Shown one piece after another: positions 7,554 through 7,802 of a stretch of DNA of 7,802 bases. The DNA comes from an uncultured bacterium. Lineage in GTDB: Bacteria; Methylomirabilota; Methylomirabilia; Rokubacteriales; CSP1-6. Position numbers and translations under genes: made by a program. The stretch lies in NCBI GenBank assembly GCA_946479205.1, contig CAMLFJ010000133.1:1-7802 (forward strand), written 5' to 3'. Position 1 is the first letter of the stretch, and each line of letters opens with the position of its first letter. Under the pieces are notes generated by a model that did no database searches, was not told where the DNA came from, and saw nothing but the letters and a program-made list of their open reading frames with translations.

Positions 7554-7580
7554 GTCAACCGGGGCTGGCGCATGTTCGTC
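7554..7580 (+). promoter_or_regulatory. Candidate ECF-type promoter for the MacB-type permease gene
   Basis: GTCAAC (7554-7559), then 17 bases, then CGTC (7577-7580) within GTTCGTCA, base-for-base the same blocks and spacing as the promoter facing the sigma gene. The predicted start site near 7587 leaves a leader of roughly 70 bases before the ATG. It would place the ABC transporter in the regulon of the neighbouring sigma factor. Confidence 0.6.
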
Positions 7581-7654
7581 ACACGAGGTGGGGCTTGTGG
7601 GCCCTCGAGCCGTCAGCAGGTGGCGAGCATCTGGTGCCCCAAGGGAGGACCGGC

Positions 7655-7802
7655 ATGAACGTCTGGGCCAGCGCTCGCATCGCCGTCCGCGCGCTCCGGA
7701 TCAACAAGCTGCGGAGCGCGCTCACCATGCTGGGCATCGTCATCGGCGTGGGCGCGGTCATCACCATGGTGGCGGTGGGCGCGGGGGCGCAGGCGCGGGT
7801 GG
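7655..7802 (+). CDS. MacB-type ABC transporter permease, N-terminal fragment (cut by window edge)
   Basis: The first 49 codons are present. The sequence begins [20 protein letters not shown] and continues [20 protein letters not shown], then VGAGAQARV. This is the typical start of MacB/FtsX-superfamily permeases: a short amphipathic N-terminus, the [12 protein letters not shown] motif and a first transmembrane helix, ahead of the large periplasmic domain. Because no ATPase domain precedes it, this is a stand-alone permease, unlike E. coli MacB where ATPase and permease are fused. A separate ATP-binding protein and an adaptor would be expected nearby, perhaps to the right. MacB-type systems work by mechanotransmission, exporting macrolides, peptides, lipoproteins or siderophores; the substrate cannot be told here. 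The ATG at 7655 follows GGGAGG by 6 bases. It is transcribed away from the sigma operon. Confidence 0.9.
   Translation, partial: MNVWASARIAVRALRINKLRSALTMLGIVIGVGAVITMVAVGAGAQARV

Larger units (their letters stand above)
7515..7581. repeat. Two-tier inverted repeat sharing one axis in the divergent promoter region
   Basis: Outer arms TGACGAAC (7515-7522) and GTTCGTCA (7574-7581), and inner arms GTTGAC (7537-7542) and GTCAAC (7554-7559), are each perfect complements. Both pairs are centred exactly on 7548. The bases between inner and outer arms do not match, so this is not one eroded palindrome but two conserved blocks kept at equal spacing (14 bases) on both sides. That is what two copies of one promoter or operator facing outward would produce. 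Confidence 0.85.
7477..7654. other. Divergent intergenic control region between sigma operon and MacB-type permease
   Basis: This 178-base gap is the largest in the window. It contains the two mirrored promoter-like elements described separately. A near-copy of part of the element (CGCTCGTCAG on the minus strand, 7484-7493) lies closer to the sigma gene; its role is unclear. No small open frame with a ribosome-binding site is evident in it. Confidence 0.8.

Noticed and set aside
7538..7566. Housekeeping sigma-70 promoter on the plus strand using TTGACA at 7538.
   Set aside because: The -35 is perfect, but 17 bases later the sequence is GGGGCT, with no usable -10. The TTGAC is better explained as part of the mirrored element.
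7579..7767. A 62-codon minus-strand frame opposite the permease start.
   Set aside because: It is antisense to the MacB-type N-terminus, which has a clear motif and ribosome-binding site.

Overview
The window is very GC-rich and gene-dense. It has tightly packed genes, clear Shine-Dalgarno sites, exported proteins and an RND efflux system, so it comes from a Gram-negative (diderm) bacterium. The style (ECF sigma cassette, many small secreted unknowns, MacB-type permeases, extreme GC) would suit an uncultured soil lineage such as Rokubacteria/Methylomirabilota or a deltaproteobacterium. Sequence reading alone cannot settle the taxonomy. No RNA gene, insertion sequence or CRISPR array was seen, and no stretch over 300 bases lacks a gene; the longest gap is 178 bases.

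Layout. Eight genes lie head to tail on the minus strand, from about 7476 down to the left edge, and one gene at the right edge points the other way. In minus-strand order they are: an ECF sigma factor (GTG start), a short zinc-finger-like membrane anti-sigma factor, an LTxxQ (Spy/CpxP-like) periplasmic protein, a 93-residue exported protein, a 149-residue exported protein, a sugar-nucleotidyltransferase-like protein with broken catalytic motifs, and an MdtA-type adaptor overlapping an MdtB-type RND pump. The pump runs off the left edge only a few codons short of its expected end. At the right edge, on the plus strand, a MacB-type ABC transporter permease begins.

How the genes fit together. 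The sigma, anti-sigma and LTxxQ genes are joined by two ATGA overlaps, and the 93-residue gene follows one base later, so these four form one translationally coupled unit. This looks like an envelope-stress or metal-sensing switch. The mdtA-mdtB pair is also joined by an ATGA overlap and should make a tripartite drug/bile-salt type efflux pump with an outer-membrane channel encoded elsewhere.

Most notable observation. The 178-base gap between the sigma gene and the MacB-type permease holds two copies of GTCAAC-N14-GTTCGTCA in exact mirror image about position 7548, each facing one of the two genes. Each copy reads as an ECF-type promoter (an AAC-containing -35, 17 bases, then CGTC at -10), at a sensible distance from its gene. 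The simplest reading is that this sigma factor drives both its own operon and the divergent ABC transporter. That is inference from sequence and is testable.
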